The notes under the pieces were generated by a model, which had not been told where the DNA came from, made no database searches, and saw only the letters and a list, made by a program, of their open reading frames with translations. Made by a program: the position numbers and the translations under genes. Of a stretch of 64,000 nt of DNA, positions 62,501 to 64,000 are shown piece after piece. The stretch comes from Brachyhypopomus gauderio (lineage: Eukaryota > Chordata > Actinopteri > Gymnotiformes > Hypopomidae), in the NCBI RefSeq assembly GCF_052324685.1, contig NW_027506873.1, forward strand, positions 878,001 through 942,000. Direction: 5' to 3'. How positions within the stretch are numbered: the first letter of the stretch is position 1; each line of letters begins with the position of its first letter.

Positions 62501-62771
62501 GCTACAGGTAATACCACTGTAATCATTCTGAATTCTGATCTTTAGTATGTGGTCAGTATTCTCTATTCGGTCTCCTCCCCTCTCACTCTACTGTCTGCCA
62601 GTTCCACTTGGCTTATTTGTCTTCTAAACGCATGAGCACTACTTCCCTTTGATGACCGTTAACTTTCTGTTTACTCAACAGGGACATCCTGTCTAAAGAC
62701 TGAACTGCAGTTCTCAGATATGTACTGCCTCATGGCGGCCCACATCTACATTGACCTGTGGTTGGAGACTG
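47535..62771 (+). CDS. naa25: N-alpha-acetyltransferase 25, NatB auxiliary subunit, 5' half (13 exons)
   Basis: TPR-type auxiliary subunit that anchors the catalytic NAA20 in the NatB complex, which acetylates nascent Met-Asp/Glu/Asn/Gln N-termini at the ribosome (family knowledge). Exons: 47535-47592, 55935-56020, 56230-56368, 56740-56858, 57003-57077, 57184-57291, 57371-57449, 57598-57709, 59274-59363, 59981-60153, 60239-60351, 60598-60835, 62682-62771; all in phase, about 493 codons of an expected ~970. Recognisable family blocks: ARGHVQDPNDRRLRPIYDYL, LKKHKDLHCAKVLKAIGLQR, LYEAAVRKVPTSEEYHSHLF, MVEKMVREEKIEAEAE, RWPECNALSRKLLLK, LMFQYFVKFGDKPCC. Intron 1 is 8.3 kb and filled with transposons. 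The exon 12 acceptor (after GGGGGCAG at 60,597) has a poor pyrimidine tract, so that border is less certain. The rest lies beyond the window. Confidence 0.94.
48060..49200. other. naa25 intron 1, first part, no feature recognised
   Basis: After the GC-rich 5' segment I see AT-rich intron sequence without coding signal, complete transposons or tandem repeats. Confidence 0.5.
49526..50022 (+). mobile_element. LINE 3'-end fragment (L2-like)
   Basis: The frame at 49,526-49,768 ends with APRWWNDLPLAARTAESIAI and RRLKTHLF, the C-terminal signature of L2/CR1-group ORF2 proteins. It is followed by a 3' UTR ending in GCTCTGGATAAGAGCATCTG and a short AAATGT-type tail near 50,022. The same tail appears in reverse near 61,636-61,680. 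The upstream part is absent or decayed. Confidence 0.75.
51275..51452. mobile_element. Palindromic hAT-like MITE, copy 1 (178 bp)
   Basis: The termini are CAGACGTGCCAATTCCAGG and its approximate complement CCTGGAATTGACACCTCTG. Nearly the whole element can fold on itself. It shares its interior (AGGATTTTGC, GGCTTCCTG, TTCCACTAATTTTACCTGG) with the copy at 63,006. No clear 8-bp duplication is seen here. Confidence 0.8.
51673..53510. repeat. Minisatellite, ~35-bp unit, split by a hAT insertion
   Basis: About 13 units of the type GAGAGGTGTAGTAGCTGCCC plus ATGGCTCAGACAGC run to 52,108, and about 5 more follow from 53,333. Some units are shorter (CTCACAGC instead of CTCAGACAGC). The hAT element at 52,109-53,332 interrupts the array. 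Confidence 0.93.
52109..53332. mobile_element. Non-autonomous hAT element (1,224 bp) inserted in the minisatellite
   Basis: Termini TAGGGTTGCAGCGGTAACCG and CCGTTGCAACCCTA are inverted repeats. The 8-bp duplication GTAGTAGC is perfect (52,101-52,108 and 53,333-53,340) and is itself part of the minisatellite unit. Subterminal ACGGTAT/ATACCG words are repeated at both ends. No transposase frame is seen. Confidence 0.92.
53590..53660. repeat. Interrupted (GT)n microsatellite
   Basis: GT runs at about 53,602-53,653 are interrupted by GTAGGTGAGTGGAG segments that occur twice. Confidence 0.85.
53797..53972. repeat. Minisatellite, 23-bp unit, ~7 copies
   Basis: Near-perfect tandem copies of a unit starting TTGCTCACTCCCTCCTTATT; one unit (near 53,912) has an extra T. 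The overlapping open frames in all three phases are artefacts of the repeat. Confidence 0.93.
54653..55799. mobile_element. hAT element, middle of the nest (1,147 bp)
   Basis: Termini TAGGGATGCACCGATTCCG and CGGTGCATCCCTA. The 8-bp duplication GTCAATAT is perfect (54,645-54,652 and 55,800-55,807). Subterminal regions carry repeated CGATA/TATCGG words. No transposase frame is seen. A second copy in opposite orientation starts at 62,888. Confidence 0.92.
55547..55714. mobile_element. hAT MITE, innermost of the nest (168 bp)
   Basis: Termini CAGAGGCGGTC and GTCCGCCACTG. The 8-bp duplication GGTATCGG is perfect (55,539-55,546 and 55,715-55,722). It is inserted in the subterminal TATCGG-rich part of the middle element. 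Confidence 0.9.
58361..59159. mobile_element. DNA-element-like repeat with imperfect inverted ends, naa25 intron 8
   Basis: The left end ACCGTATTTTCCAGACTATA followed by AGCCGC is mirrored imperfectly at the right by GGCTTATATTGAGG and CTATAGTCCAGA near 59,147. This end sequence is widespread in fish and other vertebrate genomes, as I recall. No clear target duplication and no coding capacity are seen. Confidence 0.6.
59616..59932. repeat. Minisatellite, 22-bp unit, ~14 copies, just upstream of naa25 exon 10
   Basis: Units of the type TCTTAGTTGAGTGGTGGTTT plus two bases, with AG/GG alternation at the end of the unit. The array ends about 50 bp before the exon 10 acceptor. Confidence 0.93.
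61344..61964. repeat. Dispersed repeat cluster inserted in the Tc1 relic
   Basis: Holds pieces of three families seen elsewhere in the window: TTTATATAGCAC-type repeat (two copies, about 61,344-61,530 and 61,803-61,940), the LINE 3' tail in reverse (about 61,636-61,680), and the CACGACCCTCCGGTCACAAG repeat (about 61,700-61,800, resuming at 61,938). The second TCAA-headed copy is inserted inside the last one. Confidence 0.7.
61985..62423 (+). pseudogene. Tc1/mariner transposase relic (C-terminal part)
   Basis: Block order follows the DDE-domain second half: PSSDGYFQQDNAP-like text at about 62,100, then WPPQSPDLSPLEHLWDVV at about 62,200-62,260, broken by a stop at 62,258-62,260. The remaining frame at 62,275-62,511 keeps the end of the protein. 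Several stops and the missing N-terminal half make it non-functional. Confidence 0.8.
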
Positions 62772-62887
62772 GTAAGGCCCTTGACCCTCAGGCATGCCCC
62801 AAGCATCATTTTATGCCAACCTAGTAAGGTGGCTGAGGGTCTACTGGACACTGGGTACACTAACATGGTAGATTGAGTTGTCCTACT

Positions 62888-64000
62888 TAGGGATGCACCG
62901 ATTCACGTTTTTCACTTCCGATACCGATTCAGATATCTGAGGCTTAGTATCGGCCGATACTGATCTGATCTAAAACAGTGCTGAATCGACTTAAAACATA
63001 ATTTTTAGTGCTGTCAATTCCAGGTGCCGCAATTAAAAGTCCTATCCAGGATTTTGCTCAGGCTTCCTGGATTGTGGTGATTCCACTAATTTTACCTGGA
63101 TTGCTAATTAGAAAATCTAGCAAGCTTGAGCAAAATCCTGGTGAGGACTTTTAATCGCGGCACCTGGAATTGACAGCACTAATAATTTTTTTTTTTTTTT
63201 TACACATACTGAATTACAAGTTTATTGAAAACTGCACCAGTATAGCACACTTAAACACACATAAAAACATGTTAAAACACAACTTGCGTTTGTTCAGTCA
63301 GTGCAATTATGAATATAACATTGTATGTCAAATAAATAATACCAAAGAACCTGAAATGGACAAAAACAATAGTTTCACATCTTTGGTCAAACATGAAAAA
63401 AAATAAACTGCAAGAAACCTTTGAAATGGTTCAAGAATTCTAAATATAATTTAAAATAAATAAGGAGATGAAATAAGAGAAACAGCTATTCCTATGCGGC
63501 TACCGCAGACATCACGCAGAGCACAAAGCATGTAACGGCTAGAAATATGTGTACTGTCTCTTTAAGGGAGCGAGTTGAGTGCGCGCATGGATGTTTTTTT
63601 TTAGCTTTCTGCCATAGACCGAATCAGACCACTGCTCTTTATTTTATTTTTATTTTATTTCTGTAAGTAACGCATTCAATGAGCTTTGGACAACTCACCA
63701 GTTCATGTATGAACAGTCAAGTAGTGCTGGAGCCCAGCTTAATTTTGGTCAACCAGCAAATAAACGGACTAAGTGTAATAGCACCAGCGCGAGTACGAGT
63801 CAGTGATTCACCTCTCCTCTGTGTGCTTCATGTTTCACTCGCCTGTTAACTGTCCAAGTTCACTTCTATACGGGACAGAGTGGATATTTAAGGTTGAACT
63901 AACTCCAAAAAGCGTTACAAGCATAGAATTAGACTGAATAGATCTGTTTTTATGGATCGGTCACATTGTCACCGATACCTGATCTAGAATTTTTTCCAAT
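62888..64000. mobile_element. hAT element, second copy of the 54,653 family, opposite orientation, runs off the window
   Basis: It begins TAGGGATGCACCGATTCAC and reads as the reverse complement of the 54,653-55,799 element, including the long AT-rich middle and the GATCGGTCACATTGTCACCG end segment near 63,955. The last few dozen bases are outside the window. A small MITE is nested at 63,006. Confidence 0.9.
63006..63181. mobile_element. Palindromic hAT-like MITE, copy 2 (176 bp), nested
   Basis: Termini TAGTGCTGTCAATTCCAGG and CCTGGAATTGACAGCACTA. The 8-bp duplication ATAATTTT is perfect (62,998-63,005 and 63,182-63,189). Same family as 51,275-51,452. Confidence 0.9.

Overview
This is teleost fish nuclear DNA: four intron-containing protein-coding genes, all with GT-AG splice junctions, in a background thick with fish-type transposons (L1, L2, RTE and Rex1-like LINEs, gypsy, hAT, Harbinger-like, Tc1/mariner) and minisatellites. 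The dispersed repeats look like those of otophysan fishes (characins, knifefishes, catfishes), but I cannot name the species.

Layout. 1-24,600 has no host gene that I recognise. It holds a 5'-truncated gypsy element (2,010-5,055), an L1-type LINE (5,731-13,980) with a perfect 16-bp target duplication that was later broken by an L2 LINE and a solo LTR, two related Harbinger-like MITEs, a hAT MITE, a second solo LTR, an RTE copy and a Rex1-like fragment. 24,650-36,336 is ptpn11 (SHP2 tyrosine phosphatase) on the minus strand, for which all 15 coding exons can be placed (592 aa). 36,337-38,128 is the region between the divergent ptpn11 and tmed2 start codons. It carries an 18-copy, 33-bp minisatellite whose unit contains a perfect CTCF-type core. 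38,129-40,073 is tmed2 (p24 cargo receptor), with a 21-nt micro-exon. 42,986-47,008 is ddx55 (DEAD-box helicase of ribosome biogenesis), complete in 14 exons (602 aa). 47,535 to the window end is naa25 (auxiliary subunit of the NatB N-terminal acetyltransferase); 13 exons, about 493 codons or half the protein, are present and the rest lies beyond the window.

The four genes are housekeeping genes and do not form a pathway. tmed2, ddx55 and naa25 run in the same direction, and ddx55 and naa25 are only about 0.5 kb apart. In human the same genes lie in two separate 12q24 blocks (NAA25/PTPN11 and TMED2/DDX55), so this order is a useful synteny marker.

I did not find an unknown enzymatic system. 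The most interesting items are: the CTCF-core minisatellite between two divergent promoters; a (TG)n repeat that occupies the polypyrimidine tract of the last ptpn11 intron; the tmed2 micro-exon; a three-deep nest of hAT elements, each with a perfect 8-bp target duplication, in naa25 intron 1; and a 1.8-kb foldback element in ptpn11 intron 2. Exon boundaries were placed by hand from splice signals, reading phase and recalled family sequences, without alignment.
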